From Aplidium turbinatum (lineage: Eukaryota > Chordata > Ascidiacea > Aplousobranchia > Polyclinidae): a stretch of DNA of 64,000 nucleotides. The first letter of the stretch is position 1. Each line of letters starts with the position of its first letter. Shown here piece after piece: positions 1-22,249 of this stretch. The notes below the pieces were generated by a model that worked only from the letters and a program-made list of their open reading frames with translations, ran no database searches and was not told where the DNA came from. The translations under genes were made by a program, and so were the position numbers. The DNA lies in NCBI GenBank assembly GCA_918807975.1, contig OU964932.1, positions 12,741,501-12,805,500 on the forward strand. The letters are read 5' to 3'.

Positions 1-9002
<9,002 letters not shown>

Positions 9003-10318
9003 AATTGTCCGAAAAAAATATAGTCAATTTGGTCAAAATGTCAGAAAAAATATGTACACGCTCAAATCGATTTCACTGATTGCAAAGAAGCTTCTTGCGC
9101 CACTGTACGATCTTTTGTCAATCGGAAATACAAGACATAGACTTAGTGTTTAAACGTTGATCCAATGTCTTGTTATATGTGATAACGCAAATACAGAAGT
9201 CATTCTTCGAAATTAGCGTGGGCAATCGGCACTTGCCGACGCAGATGCGTGAATGGCGCATTAGCGTTGGCAATGAAAATGTTGAGGCCACAGGAGCGCT
9301 TGTAAGGACCAAAAGATTACAAAAAAAAAGTAATTTTCTTGGACTACACCAGACTCTTACTATTGCTGGACTCTTACTATGTTTTATTTGGGTTACTTCC
9401 TACTTCGCCGGTGCTTAGACACGTGCCCAGCTGGGAGAATTGAATCTTTTATAAAAATATCACCCTATTTGCATTGATTCAACGATAGTAGACATCAAAT
9501 TAGTCTAAGCATCTACTCCTTATCGCGCCTCGCGACTTTGTGTTGCTCGCAGTATCCCAATTGTGCCGAAATTATGTTAGTGTAAACGTAAATCGAGGCA
9601 ATCTTTTCGCGGGCAGCTATTAATTTGTTACCAGTACCTGGTTGAGCAATTAACGTTATTTTATGATAATTCAACGTCACTAGATGTCGAATTAATGAAA
9701 AACAAACGTAAATTTCTTATTGGGTACTGTTGCTACGCAATATAACCCGCCGGGAAAATTAAATCGATTTGTGTTGCCTCGAACATTGAATCAACCCAAA
9801 ATTAACTTACTTTTCCCCGTGAGTTATATAACGTAAATTAGTGTAAGTTCAGCGTGCGTATCGCGTTGCTCGCTTTATCGCTAGTTTTAGTATTATTACA
9901 TCACAAGAAATCAAACAGTGCGGTCATGATAGACTACTCTAGTATATTTTTTGCTTCTCGCTTTACATGTTTTGGTACAATTTTTTTGTATTAAACGTTC
10001 ACATGCAATTGCCGAGGCAATTTCAACTTTTGCCGTTTGGCCTCGACAATGTTTTTGCAAAAGTAAAAATATGCTAATTTCGAAGACTGGAAGTAACGTT
10101 TGTCTGTTCTAACTTTTCTCAGATAAAACACGACAACGTTTCTCAGCGAAACTTAATGTTGTGGCTAGTCAGGAAGTGCAAATTTTCGTTTGTATCAGCT
10201 ACTTCAAAGGAAATATTTTCATCAGAAAAAATGACCGAAATAAATAAAAAATGACCGAATTTTTTCAAGTCATTTCGGACAAATGACCGAAAAGTCTCAG
10301 CGAAAAAAAAACCCTGGA
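9003..10318. repeat. Dispersed 1.3 kb repeat, copy A
   Basis: It is nearly identical over most of its length to the copy at 10401-12850, in the same orientation. Its right end carries repeated AATGACCGAA words and finishes in a run of A before CCC. It has no convincing coding capacity. Copy A appears to lack the left terminal part that copy B has. Confidence 0.85.
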
Positions 10319-10400
10319 GGTTGGGAACTCACCGAATAGTAGCAGACCCGATAAAGCAGCACCATAATGGTAATTTATTGAAATCCAACTATTTCTAATC

Positions 10401-12850
10401 TGGGTTTTTTTTTTCGGTCATTTATCGGTCATTGACCGATTTTTTAGCAAAATGTTGAAAAAAATATAGTCAATTTGGTCAAAATGTCCGAAAGAATATG
10501 TATATATAATTATATATAGTCAATTCGGTCAAAATGTCAGAAACAATATGTACGCGCTCAAATCGATTTCACTGATTGCAAAGAAGCTTCTTGCGCCACT
10601 GTACGATTTTTTGTCAATCGGAAATACAAGACGTAGACTTAGTGTTTACACGTTGATCCAATGTCTTATTATATGTGATAACGCAAATACAGAAGTCAGT
10701 CTTCGAAATTATCGTGCGCAATCGGCACTTGCCGAGGGGATTGCCGACGCAGATGCGTGAATGGCGCATTAGCGTTGGCAATAAAAATGCTGAGGCCACA
10801 GAAGCGCTTGTAAGGACCAAAAGATTACAAAAAAAATAATTTTCTTGGACTACACCAGACTCTTACTATTGCTGGATGTTTTATTTGGGTTACTTCCTAC
10901 TTCGCCGGCGCTTAGACACGTGCCAAGCTGACAGAATTGAATCTTTTATAAAAAATATCACCTTATTTGCAGTGATTCAACGATAGTAGACGTCAAATTA
11001 GTCTAAGCATCTACTCCTTATCGCGCCTCGCGACTTTGTGTTGCTCGTAGTATCCCAATTGTGCCGAAATTGTGTCAGTGTAAACGTAAATCGAAGTAAT
11101 CTTTTCGCGGGGAGCTAGTAATTTGTTACCAGTACCTGGTTGAGCAATTAACGTTATTTTATGATAATTCAACGTCACGAGATGTCGAATTAATGTAAAA
11201 CAAACGTAAATTTCTTATTGGGTACTGTTGTTACGCAATATAACCCGCCGGGAAAATTAAATCGATTTGTGTTGCCTCGAACATTGAATCAACCCAAAAT
11301 TAACTTACTTTTCCCCGTGAGTTATATAAGGGTGAATTACTGTAACAGCGTGCGTATCGCGTTGCTCGCTTTATTGCTAGTTTTGGTATTATTACATCAC
11401 AAAAAATCAAACAGTGCGGTCGTGATAGACTACTCTAGTACAGGCCTCGAAATTCCGGCGGTCATGGCGGACATGACCTCCAGAATGACCTCGAATGTCT
11501 GCCGAAGCCGACTCATTGGTCGGTCATAAATGATCGCCGCAAAATTCTTGACAAAAATAGAGCTAATGCAGCAAAAATGTATTTTAAATTTGAATTATTA
11601 CAATTGTTTGTTTAACGCGAACAAATACGGAGCTGAAACAATAATAGTACAGGCAATTGCTTTAAAGATCACATTAGAGTGGCGTTGTTAACGAGCTGAT
11701 GGCAAAAGTAGCCATTTTTACATCATTTCAACGCCTTGCAATGTTGCCTTGAAATAAATTTGTCTGAACTTTTCGGCAGGATATGTATTCTAATTTTAAC
11801 AATGAGGATTATTGCGTTACATTGATCGTTTGTTAAAAAAAAACGTCACAGAAAAGCAAGTCTCAGCTGGATTCCGTACGTGCTCAGGCGAATGTGGCGA
11901 CCTTATTCACGCTGATACTGATAGAAATAGAATTTCTGCACAGAAGGGAGGGTGTTAGACTAACACTATTGTGTTAGTTAGTTAACACTAACACTATTGA
12001 AGGCTAACACTATTGAGTCACTAATGCGCATTTGTCTGGACGGTCCTGAGCTGGAGATTTACGACCCCGCGCCGGCATTAATCGCTTGGCACAACGATTC
12101 TATAACGCGAAAACCACGGAATAAGTGATCGTAGTTGCTTTTGTAATAAGAAAATTTGGATTGTTGTTTTCAATTGTGTTTATTGCGTCATTACACGACT
12201 GTCATTAACGCACTGATTTATTTGCAAGCAATCTGCTCCTGTATACTTCAGGGTCGGTTAATTAAGCCATCAACCATTGCAGAGTTATTCTGTTGTAGAA
12301 AATCTTCTACAAACACGACTACACATACAATACTGTAGTGTGATTTTGTGCAAAATCTACATGCAAAAAATATGTCCGGTTGAGATATTAAATGTCCGCT
12401 GAAAGGGCCAGTCCGGTAGGACATGCTTGACCGCCGGAAAAAAGTACAAATTTCGAGGCCTGCTAGTATATATTTCGCTTCTCGTTTTACATGTTTTGGT
12501 ACAATTTTTTCGTAATAAACGTTCACATGCAATTGCCGAGGCAATTTCAACTTTTGCCGTTTGGCCTCGACAATGTTTTTGCAAAAGTAAAAATATGCTA
12601 ATTTTGAAGACTGGAAGTAACGTTTGTCTGTTCTAACTTTTCTCAGATAAAACACGACAACGTTTCTCAGCGAAACTTAATGTTGTAGCTAGTCAGGAAG
12701 TGCAAATTTTACATCAGCTACGGTACTTCAAAGGAAATATTTTCATCAGAAAAAATGACCGAAATAAATGAAAAATGACCGAATTTTTTCAAGTCATTAT
12801 GCGAAAAAATGATCGAAATAAATGAAAAATGACCGATTTTTTTCAAGTCT
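10401..12850. repeat. Dispersed 1.4 kb repeat, copy B, split by a 1022-bp transposon
   Basis: It begins with GGG, a run of T and CGGTCATTTATCGGTC, the inverse of the right end of copy A. This suggests a non-autonomous DNA transposon with GGTCATT-rich inverted ends. Homology to copy A stops at 11440 and resumes at 12463. Confidence 0.8.
11441..12462. mobile_element. Non-autonomous transposon inside repeat copy B
   Basis: Both ends start CAGGCCTCGAAATT, then CCGGCGGTCA a few bases further in. CTAGTA lies on both sides (11435-11440 and 12463-12468). Copy A shows the empty site. The ends suit hAT, although only 6 bp are duplicated exactly. An internal TAACACTATTG word is repeated. Confidence 0.8.
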
Positions 12851-13480
12851 GTATGCGACCATGAGCGCTTTTCTGTTAAGCAACAAAAGTTTGTGACTAC
12901 ACCTGCTTACCGACATTGGGCAGGGCGACACACAGCAACAATAACTGCTTGCTGCAGCAATGTGGTTAAACAGTTATATAGCCTACTCATTTTTTTATTA
13001 GGAAAATATTTTTGTATAATATAGGCCTAGATATTAGAAACATACCGTATGTTTGTATCTTAGTTTATGTTGCTGAACCGAAAAATTAGGCAGACTGCAG
13101 CCTAAGTCAGACATATTAACATCAAATACTAAACTGACTAGTAAACTGAATGGTCATTTTGTTTCCCTGTCAGAGACCCAGTGGTGATTTGCAAAAAAAA
13201 TTTCCAAAGATTTACAATAGTTCTTTCCTTACATTGAAATGTAAGTGTAAGTAAAAGCTGACCTTCTAAGATCTTTCACTTCCTTCCTCTCGCATTACCG
13301 TATGTAAAGCACCAGTTTTTATGTGATAGCTTGAGAAAAAAATATAATAGTGAAGAATTGAAACAGGTTACTCTAGTTTATCCGTGCCATTGTCAAGTAG
13401 GCTAAAAGATGAATACAAATTGGTAACAAATAAATAAGCAAGTGCGATTTTTATAATAACATAGCTAATTCATCACAATT
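12851..13480. other. No gene or repeat recognised
   Basis: AT-rich sequence with no convincing coding frame, splice pair or terminal repeat. Confidence 0.4.
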
Positions 13481-13772
13481 GGTTTGGTTTTGAATCTTTA
13501 TCCTCAGACTGACAAAGCCTTGATAGGTTATTCCTAATAGTTTCGCATACTTGTAGCTACGGTAGCTCTTGACACAGGGTCGATTATCGAGATTGGCAGA
13601 GTGAAGTTTTCCGATTGTTAAAATGTTCTTGCCGGGGAATTATTCCATTCACTAGATGCCACTGAGTGAAGAGCAGTCCTGAAATGCGTTGCTCAAGTGC
13701 ACACCACGAGAATCGAAGCAGCGCTGTGTCCTCTTGAGCTGGGCGCGTAACCACTGAACTAATGGGGTGGAT
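13481..13772 (-). mobile_element. tRNA-derived SINE, family A
   Basis: Read on the minus strand it has a tRNA-like head with an A-box-like segment (CAGTGGTTACGCGCCC), a body with TGGCATCTAGTGAATGGAAT and a tail ending in GATTCAAAACCAAACC. It is almost collinear with the copy at 26510-26798. Confidence 0.85.
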
Positions 13773-14054
13773 TATAACACACTAGCTTCTTCAATAAGCA
13801 CCGGGACACCAAACAATGCCATAATAAGTCTACAATAATTGAAGTGGCTCTGCCTGTTTCTGAACAATAATGAACATGATTTTTGTAGCATAAAGATTCA
13901 ACAATCAATGAATAACTTTTGAATCATACGTATTAAACTTATGAACCTGAACAGCGTCACCTAACGACGCATTATAATCTCGACACGTCATTCAAGTCCT
14001 TTGACTTTTGGCAGGGTTCGACAAAATATCGAACTAGCCCAAACCTATTGCATT

Positions 14055-14110
14055 GAAATCAGTTCAGTTTGTTTTTATTTTTGACCATCACAATGAAAGA
14101 ACAATACATA
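14055..14110 (-). repeat. Repeat 3' tail (probable LINE or SINE end)
   Basis: On the minus strand, TTGTGATGGTC followed by AAATAAA and ACAAACTGAACTGA recurs near 26925-26980 and 60140-60180 on the plus strand. Three copies of one 3' end are seen; the parent element is not identified. Confidence 0.5.
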
Positions 14111-14593
14111 ACAAACATAGCAGAGGTCTAAAAAAAAAAGAAGCAACAAAACGCGAACGTTATAACATGCATGATACCAAAGCAGGGCAATCAGTTTAAA
14201 AGATGGCACGGTCGCAATAGCCTACCTCAATAAAATTTTATAAGTTTAGAAAAAAGAGAAAAAAAATAGGCTAGTGGATTTATTTTTAACAATTTATATG
14301 AGTATAAAAATATATCTAAAAAAAAAGACAGTTGCTACCCTACGTTGGTCGACCTTGGTAGGTTATCAAAAGCGTTGATGGTCTTGAGGGGAACACTCTT
14401 GATGCGTGAGCTCATCACGTAAAGCAAATCTGAAAAAATATTTGCACGTTGGACTAAAGTACAGGTCCCATACTCAGATACTGATCTTTGGGGAATGAGA
14501 AGATATGGTAATTTTTTGTAATGACCCTTTTTATTGAGGCTAAAGATTTATCCTTTCATCACTTCAGATTGGTGATATTTTCCTTTCTGCACC

Positions 14594-15149
14594 TGGTCAC
14601 AGCGGTAAACCATAATCTCTTCTTGGGAAAATTTTAACATAAAGTTCCCTAATCCGTTCGTCTGTATATAATGACCGAAGAAACACACACTTGAACTTCT
14701 TTTCAAACAGTGTATTCCTGTAAAATTAGCCCGAGGCTACCGAAAACGAGGGGGTGCAACGCCTACACCACTTAAACTGTCACTACACAACAGATTACTT
14801 GGATAAAAGACGGAACTTTTGTCCAGCTAGCAAGCACTAAGCCAACAGTTAAATGTGCGGCCAACTTTCAAACAATCATTTTACGAATGACCAGAATAGA
14901 TATCAATATCTCAAATTCACGTAGAAAGTAACTGTGACGCAATAAATGAAAGACAATTATGAAGTCATTCCAACAGGTGTTTAAGCTGATGTAATATTTC
15001 CTGTTTAAACAGGCCCAAACAGGTCCAAACAGGTCTTATGAACGATGGTGCAATTTTGGCACATGCTTTAGGAATTTCCATGACGTAATATTCAGTAGAC
15101 TTGAACGGTTTTTATATGACGTTTGATTTGGTGAAAATTGTCGGGAACA
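14594..15149 (-). repeat. BEL/Pao LTR, downstream copy
   Basis: 556 bp, direct repeat of 19863-20418. It contains three near-tandem AAACAGG words. Confidence 0.93.
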
Positions 15150-15454
15150 TAGCGGCCCCTAGTTATGACAGTCTGACATGGCATAACTAAAAAGAAATGA
15201 CGACAATTGTGAGCCAATGAATAAAAACACATGATACACAAATTGTTTGAATCACTCACGTTTAAGTTAATATGCAAATACAAAGGGCATGCAAAGAATG
15301 AACAGCAATAAGAATAAACACGACGATACATGAAATTGGTACCATAGGTACACGCTAAATGACGCTATATACAATGGTTGCGCTAATAACCGACTGTTCC
15401 GGGCTCAGACAAGGGTCGGCCACCGCAGACAAAACCAGGCTCAAACCCTAACAC

Positions 15455-18400
15455 TTAGGTGTTCTTTACGGGGGCGAGGCACGAAATATCCCTCAACACG
15501 TAGTCTACTTTCACTTTCCCCGTACTCTCATCATAGTTGCAGACGGCAACTTTGGCTCTACGAACCACAGGCTTCCCTTTCCTAATTTGTGGAACTACCT
15601 CATGCACCCTCCCAAGTTGATACTTCCCACGTTTACCAATGTCTTGGAGAGAACCTACCACTACAAGTTGACCAGGCTCCAAATTCTCGGCCATTTTTAG
15701 CCATTTTTTCCGGCCCTGAAGACCTGGCAAGTAAAAATCGATCCATTTATTCCAAAACTGCTGAGAAAGTGACAAATTGAACCGATAATCCCTTCTTAAT
15801 TGGTCACGATCATGTGGTTGCCCACAGCACAGTATGGGTCTAAGTATGGGGTCAAAAGTGAGGCAGGGGTGATGACAGTAAAATCCCTAGGGTCGTCACT
15901 CAAAGGTACCAAAGGGCGTTCGTTCACGATCCGAACGGCACTACTGGTGTACGTAAGCAGTTCAATAAAACTGGGCTTACGAAATGAAGAGTCCAAAATG
16001 TGAAAGAAGTATTTGGTCATATCGGCCACGAAACCAAATCTTTCAAGCCGAAATCTAGCCAAGACATCTGCCAGAGGGTTTAACAAGGCAGACAAGTCAG
16101 GACAAGAAGACATTACATCATTTACACAAGTTCCTCGGAATTCAGATTGTTTTAAAGCCTTCTTCTTTAAATCAGCAGCTCTATCTGACGCAAACACAAA
16201 ATTGTTAGGTAAATCAATATCTTCCTTCAACGGTACAGGTATCTCAAATCGACCACCTTTCAACTCAATATTCGGTTCGACAAGTTCTCTAGCCAAATTA
16301 TCATTGCGAGACAATTCACAGGTTTCATTTTGCAAAGTCAAATCCTGAATGACTTTATTCAGGTCTGCTATTTCCATATCGCGAGACTCAATTTTACGCT
16401 GAAAGCCAGAGATGACATCCGACTCTGAAGACGTCTGCACTCTGCACACTTTAGCAACGCTTTCAACTAAGGGTGACTTACCACCACAAGCCAACCAACC
16501 GAGAGGAGTGAGCAAAGCATGCGGTTCACTACGATTGTCACCAACACGCTCTTCTTTTGCACACATCAAATAAGCGTTGTCGTTGCCAATCAGTACATCT
16601 ACAGTACTACAATCATTCAAATGAAACATATTCACGTCATGAAAATGACGGAAACCACTTAAATCTTGTTTATGGGGTAAAGTTTTAACATCGTCAGCCC
16701 AAGCTGGGTTAACCACCGAGGTTATATCACAAAACAGTTCATCAGTCTCTAACGACTGGATGTTGAGTTTAACAAGGTCAGCACAAGTAGGTTTCTGACC
16801 AGCCAGAGTATCTATTTTAAACGACGCTTTATCATACGGTTTAAGACCAAGTTCGCACACCAAGTCACTCGAAACAAAGGTCAACTGCGAACCAGGATCA
16901 TGCTGACAATACACCAACTTCGATTTGCCAGTCATTGGATTCAAAACACGAGCAGCAGTAACGCGGTTAAAGGCTGCTTTAACATTTCCAATCTTAACAT
17001 TACGCACAGGAACTCTGGCACCAGCATCATCTTTACCGACCGAATCCAGAGAATCACGTGACGTCACATAAAAATCATGCAGAAGAAAATAGTGTTTCCT
17101 ATCGTTGTTAGGCCCACACTGACGACAGTTGTTTGCATGATTACAGTCCTTAACCATATGCTGGCGCAAACAGTTCAAGCATTTTCCAGCTTTCACAATG
17201 ACATCTCTCCGACCTTTAGGTGTCAAGCGCAAAAATTCTTTACAATTAGACAAAAAATGATATTCAACTTGACCACGTGACGAACAACAAAAACATGCCG
17301 GTATGTCACTACGTCTGGCCACACCGCCGCGCGGTGCGCCAACAGCAGTCGAGTACTGCGAACTCCCTGAAATCACATTATCATGGGGTTTTACCGACGT
17401 CTGCCTAACCGGACATGAAGGCAATTTTCCTTTGCCAAACTTTTTAAAATGCTGCGACTCACCAGAATCGCCCATTAGCATAATGCTAAAATCAGTCGAC
17501 TTGCGCGTTTCCTCCCGTACTACAAAATCAAACAAACTCTGAAAGGTAGGTTCCTCAGTGCTACCATACTGATCACCTAAAAAGTCAAGATAACGCTGCT
17601 TAGCGTCAAACGGGAGTCGCTTAGCCAAATCCAAAACAAAACGTCCTTCTAATTTATCACGCTGACCATAAGCTTTCGCGTAAAGCAAACACTGCGACAA
17701 TTCATCTTTAAACTCTTTCAAATCACTGGAAGAGATAGAAGTCAATTTGCTACCATAGCGATACTTTCTAATTTCTGGTTCTGCGAAAAGACCTCCACGA
17801 ACCCCAAAACGTTGGGACAAGCGAGCTAACGACATTTCTATCCTGTCTTCCTCTGACAAGCCAGGGGTGTCAGAAACCAAATTAGCAATCGTTTGTGCAG
17901 CTGTTCTAACACAAGCTGCTTGCAACAAAGTCAAACGAGTTCCCTTAAAGGGCGAAGCTGCCATCAAGGCCATAACACGATTTTTAAAGAAGACAAATGG
18001 CATATTATTACCATCGTAACCAATCAAGGCCGCCTTATCGAAGAACGTCCTACTATTTTGGTATTCAAAAAAGCAATCCTGCTGTTGAGAACTCGATTTA
18101 GCGGGAGAAGACAAGCTATATCCCTTAATGGGCTGAGTGGGCTCAGTCACATGCACAGCCCGATCACGATCCTCACATACGTTAAAATCAGGAGACACGA
18201 TACGCCTCTCACAACCACCCAAATTACGTGTAGCTGGGCGATCAAAAACTAGCGGCGCTGAAAACTGTGAAGGGGGCAAAGCATTACTGCTAATGGCGGC
18301 CCCGTGACCTGTACGCTCTGGGGGAGGAGTTCGGTTGTAATTTGCAGACCTTGGCTCTACAGCCTTCGGAAGATCCTTAGCCGCGGCCCCGAGACCTCCT

Positions 18401-19395
18401 GAAACAGCTGGAAAACATGTGGATTGTACAGGTCCACTTACGGATTGAACAGGCGTGTGGAAAAGGTTAGGTAAATTAAACTGTGATTGATGTTCACTTC
18501 TGGAATGCCTAGAAGAGCCCTTCCTAGAGCTACGCCGGGAGCCCAACTCAGAACGATATTCAGCTAAAACTACCTCTTTACGTTGTTCGGCCCTCAACTG
18601 AGCGTCTTTGAGTGCGAACTCAGCAGCTCTAGCTTCGGCTCTCGCGGCGGCCTCAGCAGCTCTCGCTTCGGCCTCAGCAGCTCTCGCGTCGGCCTCAGCT
18701 CTCGCGGCAGCCTCAGCTCGTATGGCCTCAGCTCGTATGGCCTCAGCTCGTATGGCCTCAGCTCTTGCGGCAGCCTCTGCTCGTGCGGCAGCCTCAGCTC
18801 GTGTGGCTTCAGCTCTTGCGATGGCCTCAGCAGCTCTTGCTTCGGCCTCAGCTTGGATCTGGAGCTCCTCTCGTCTTAACTGTAGGTTAATTTGTGCAAC
18901 TATCCGTGACGAGCTCTCAGACATCCTAGTGCTTACATTTGAGGCGCTATCCTCAGGATGTATGTCAGCATCCAACCTATCTGACAACTCACTTTCTTTT
19001 TGTTCGAAGTTATTTTTTAACGAGTTAAATTCGGGATCTACCCTATCACGAAGTTCTGCTAAGATTGCAGAGTTAAAAATTTTACTCAAGAGAGCATGGA
19101 AATGCCGTAATTCCTCTTCTAAAGTAGATAACTTAGATCTAAAAATTAACAGTTCCTGCTTATCACTCAAAGAACCTAGGGCTACAGAAAGTTTCCCAAT
19201 TTGAGTCAAAATATCCCGTCTAAGATGCCGGGCCTCTCGAACTGACTTAGCCTCATCGTTAATGGGTCCCTCCCCAGAATGGCCTGCCCGACCGCAAAGA
19301 ACATCATCAGGCTTAAACTCAGTCGAGTCGACGGCGGTCGAGTCCCTGTCGCCACCGAGTGTAGACATATTAAATGTTAGGGCTAAATTTAACAA
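15455..19395 (-). mobile_element. BEL/Pao coding region (fossil)
   Basis: Parts in order from the 5' end are: a gag-like region with a long Ala/Glu/Arg coiled coil built from AEAARA-type repeats; a Cys/His knuckle region with CLNCLRQH; a protease-like region leading to DVLIGND and LTPLGWLACGG, as in BEL/Pao; and a terminal domain of the DUF5641 kind that ends BEL/Pao polyproteins. It is part of the broken element. Confidence 0.85.
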
Positions 19396-19862
19396 TTAAA
19401 AAATTAAGTTACACAAACACACAAATTTACAGTAGTTATAAAAAACTTAACTGCAAAGACCGTAAAAATACAAAAAAGAATTTAAATGCACGATACCGTA
19501 GCTGTACGAGTATGTGAAGTCCAAACGTCCACAAAACTTGCTTGGATTCTTCCACTTGAATCTTCAAGCACAGATGGATTGCCTTTAATCTTCTTTCTTG
19601 CCAATGAATGTCAAAGTTATTTTTTCTTCTGTACCAAACTGAGAAGAAATGTCTTTACTTTTTAGCTTAAAGTTCTTCAGTTGCCTACCGAGAAGAAATG
19701 TCTTTAATTTTCTTTGCTTCTTTAGACTACCAACCAACAAGATCTTCTTTTATTATTTCTTTGCTTTTGTAGCCTACCAACCAACAACTTCGTCTTTTAT
19801 TTTTTATGTCTTGCCTGTGCTTCCGTACAAACACTAGCCAGAGAATCGTCTTTTATTTTTTA

Positions 19863-20418
19863 TGGTCACAGCGGTAAACCATAATCTCTTCTTGGGAAAA
19901 TTTTAACATAAAGTTCCCTAATCCGTTCGTCTGTATATAATGACCGAAGAAACACACACTTGAACTTCTTTTCAAACAGTGTATTCCTGTAAAATTAGCC
20001 CGAGGCTACCGAAAACGAGGGGGTGCAACGCCTACACCACTTAAACTGTCACTACACAACAGATTACTTGGATAAAAGACGGAACTTTTGTCCAGCTAGC
20101 AAGCACTAAGCCAACAGTTAAATGTGCGGCCAACTTTCAAACAATCATTTTACGAATGACCAGAATAGATATCAATATCTCAAATTCACGTAGAAAGTAA
20201 CTGTGACGCAATAAATGAAAGACAATTATGAAGTCATTCCAACAGGTGTTTAAGCTGATGTAATATTTCCTGTTTAAACAGGCCCAAACAGGTCCAAACA
20301 GGTCTTATGAACGATGGTGCAATTTTGGCACATGCTTTAGGAATTTCCATGACGTAATATTCAGTAGACTTGAACGGTTTTTATATGACGTTTGATTTGG
20401 TGAAAATTGTCGGGAACA
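19863..20418 (-). repeat. BEL/Pao LTR, upstream copy (promoter LTR)
   Basis: 556 bp, direct repeat of 14594-15149. The leader that follows on the minus strand (about 19600-19862) has several imperfect copies of an AAAATAAAAGA-type motif. Confidence 0.93.
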
Positions 20419-20423
20419 GCACC

Positions 20424-20947
20424 TAAAGGCAATTGGAGACCAACCAGTCTTTGGCCTCACCATCCATAGATACACAAACCTTTAACTTTATTTGCCCAGC
20501 CAGCGATGACAACTAGAGCCCATGTGGGTACCAAACTGGTAATATCCTGAGCCTCCATTGGGCTATTGGCTTGCCCGACTGGGTCCTAGTTAAATTTGTC
20601 TGCGGGCTCAACTTCCTACCCAACTGGCAACCTAGTTTAAAACTGTTTGAAAAAACTCTGCCCAGCGGTGTTGAACTGATGTCCTTTGCAACCTGGATCA
20701 CAGACGGATGCGATGCGCCACTGTATCTCACACCAAAAAACTTCGAGTTCAGAGGCAATAAAAGCAGCTTTTCTTTGAAGTTGAAGGAAAGGTGCAAAAA
20801 GAAGAAAATACTGTATGTTAAAATACCTATGTCACTATTATAATAAATGGTGCATTAATTTAAGTTACTAATATCCTGAACTAATGTGGGAAATTCAGCT
20901 CAGCCTGAATTTTGTAAAATGTTGTTGTACAAATGCGTTACTCAAGC
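20424..20947. other. No gene recognised
   Basis: Short frames on both strands overlap each other and show no family motif. Several TTGGGCT/AGCCCA words suggest an old repeat. Confidence 0.35.
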
Positions 20948-21285
20948 GCCGCCCCGATAGCTAAGTTGGTTAGTGTTGACTTCAGTGGTACCGTAGCCTA
21001 CAGTTGACTTCGTAAACGAAGAAGCTTTAAGAATAAGATCAAGAGGCGCTGGTTCGGCTGTCGGTCGAAGTGTGCGCTTGAGCAACGCACGTTAATAACT
21101 GCTCTCATTCAGTGGCATCCAATGGCTGGAATAACTCTCTTCGTCAACAATTAGTCAACAACACTCCATTTCAACGATCGCAAAGCCTCTACGAGTATAA
21201 AAAGCGGCCAGAATTAAGCTCTAAAAGGAGCTGTACCATTCCGAGGATAAAGGTTCAATCAATCAAATGGGCTGCCCAAACTGAA
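20948..21285 (+). mobile_element. tRNA-derived SINE, family A, diverged copy
   Basis: The head CGCCGCCCCGATAGCTAAG, the GTGTGCGCTTGAGCAACGCA block and the tail with GAGGATAAAGGTTCAA match the family. An extra stretch of about 60 bases sits inside the head. Confidence 0.7.
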
Positions 21286-22249
21286 CCAACATGAGATCTC
21301 ACATTAACCCTTGCAATAATTATATACCGGTAGGCAGTATAAAAACAACACTGCAAAGTTGTTTTCATACAGCCAATAAAAAGGTTTTTGTTTTGTTAAA
21401 ACGTTTTTTTGATATTGGCCAAACCACCTAAGCTACCAGCTACCACCCATGTTTGGATGATTTTACAACTGCTGGGCTACCAGATTCAACCCACATTAAT
21501 GTTCATATTTACTGTTTTCTTTTTCAAACTCCAGTAAAAGAAAAAAGAAGTTGAAGTTAAGATATGGGGCTCGTTTGGAGCAATCAATTAAACAAACATG
21601 AAAAATTGGACTTTTGTTAACACATTTGTGGCCCATGAATAGCCAGCATGATATGCCCACAAGCCCAGGTGCCCACTTGAATTTTTTCTGGGCCTCAGTT
21701 GGGCTTGCTGGCTGGGTAGTGAAGATGAAGATGGTAGCCTAGCTACAACCGTTGATGAAATCAGATGGTTTCATTCCGGAGTACCACACATGCAGAAAGA
21801 CGATGACACACTCCATTGGTGCATGATTGAGCAGAAAAGTCTAACACTCGTGCGAAGAAGGTTGAAAATGCATCCGCACCTGTCTCTGAAGAGACAGTAA
21901 AACAATAGCGTTATGTAGGCTTACCGGTTGACGAAAATCCTGTAAACATTGCATCACGCGGTCTGAACTAGGAGAAAGTTGCTGAAGCGAATTTCTGGTT
22001 CTACGGACCAAATTTTTTACGTAAGTCTGACGTTCACTGGCCAACGCAGTCCGAGTTTATTAGCGAAATTAAAGAAGACCCCAGTGTGAAGATTTGTTCC
22101 ACCCAAGTAGTCGAACCTCTGGAAGACATCTTACTCAAGTTGGTTCGTCGGTATTCGAGTTTCCACGTTTTGCAACGCACCTGGGCCTGGTTACTCAGTT
22201 ATCAGCTTTTCCTGAAGTGAAAAGCTCTACCACGCTCATGTGTTGACAG
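21286..22249. other. No gene recognised; possible orphan exon on the minus strand near 21920-22045
   Basis: A short frame with NLVRRTRNSLQQLSPSSD ends at a gtaagc donor. No partner exon or family match was found, so it is not called as a gene. Confidence 0.25.

Larger units (their letters stand above)
14594..20418 (-). mobile_element. BEL/Pao LTR retrotransposon (fossil, young)
   Basis: It has two 556-bp LTRs with TG...CA ends (minus-strand sense TGTTCCC...GTGACCA) and a 5-bp target duplication GCACC (14589-14593 and 20419-20423). A polypurine stretch AGGGGCC abuts the downstream LTR. The two LTRs look identical by eye, so the insertion is recent. The coding part is of BEL/Pao type. The element is broken, with about two breaks. 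Confidence 0.92.

Noticed and set aside
18583-19204. Ser- and Ala-rich plus-strand open frames
   Set aside because: Antisense to the Ala/Glu-repeat coding region of the BEL/Pao element; the repeats keep several frames open.
21841-22044. Possible exon on the minus strand with a gtaagc donor
   Set aside because: A single short exon without acceptor support, partner or homology.
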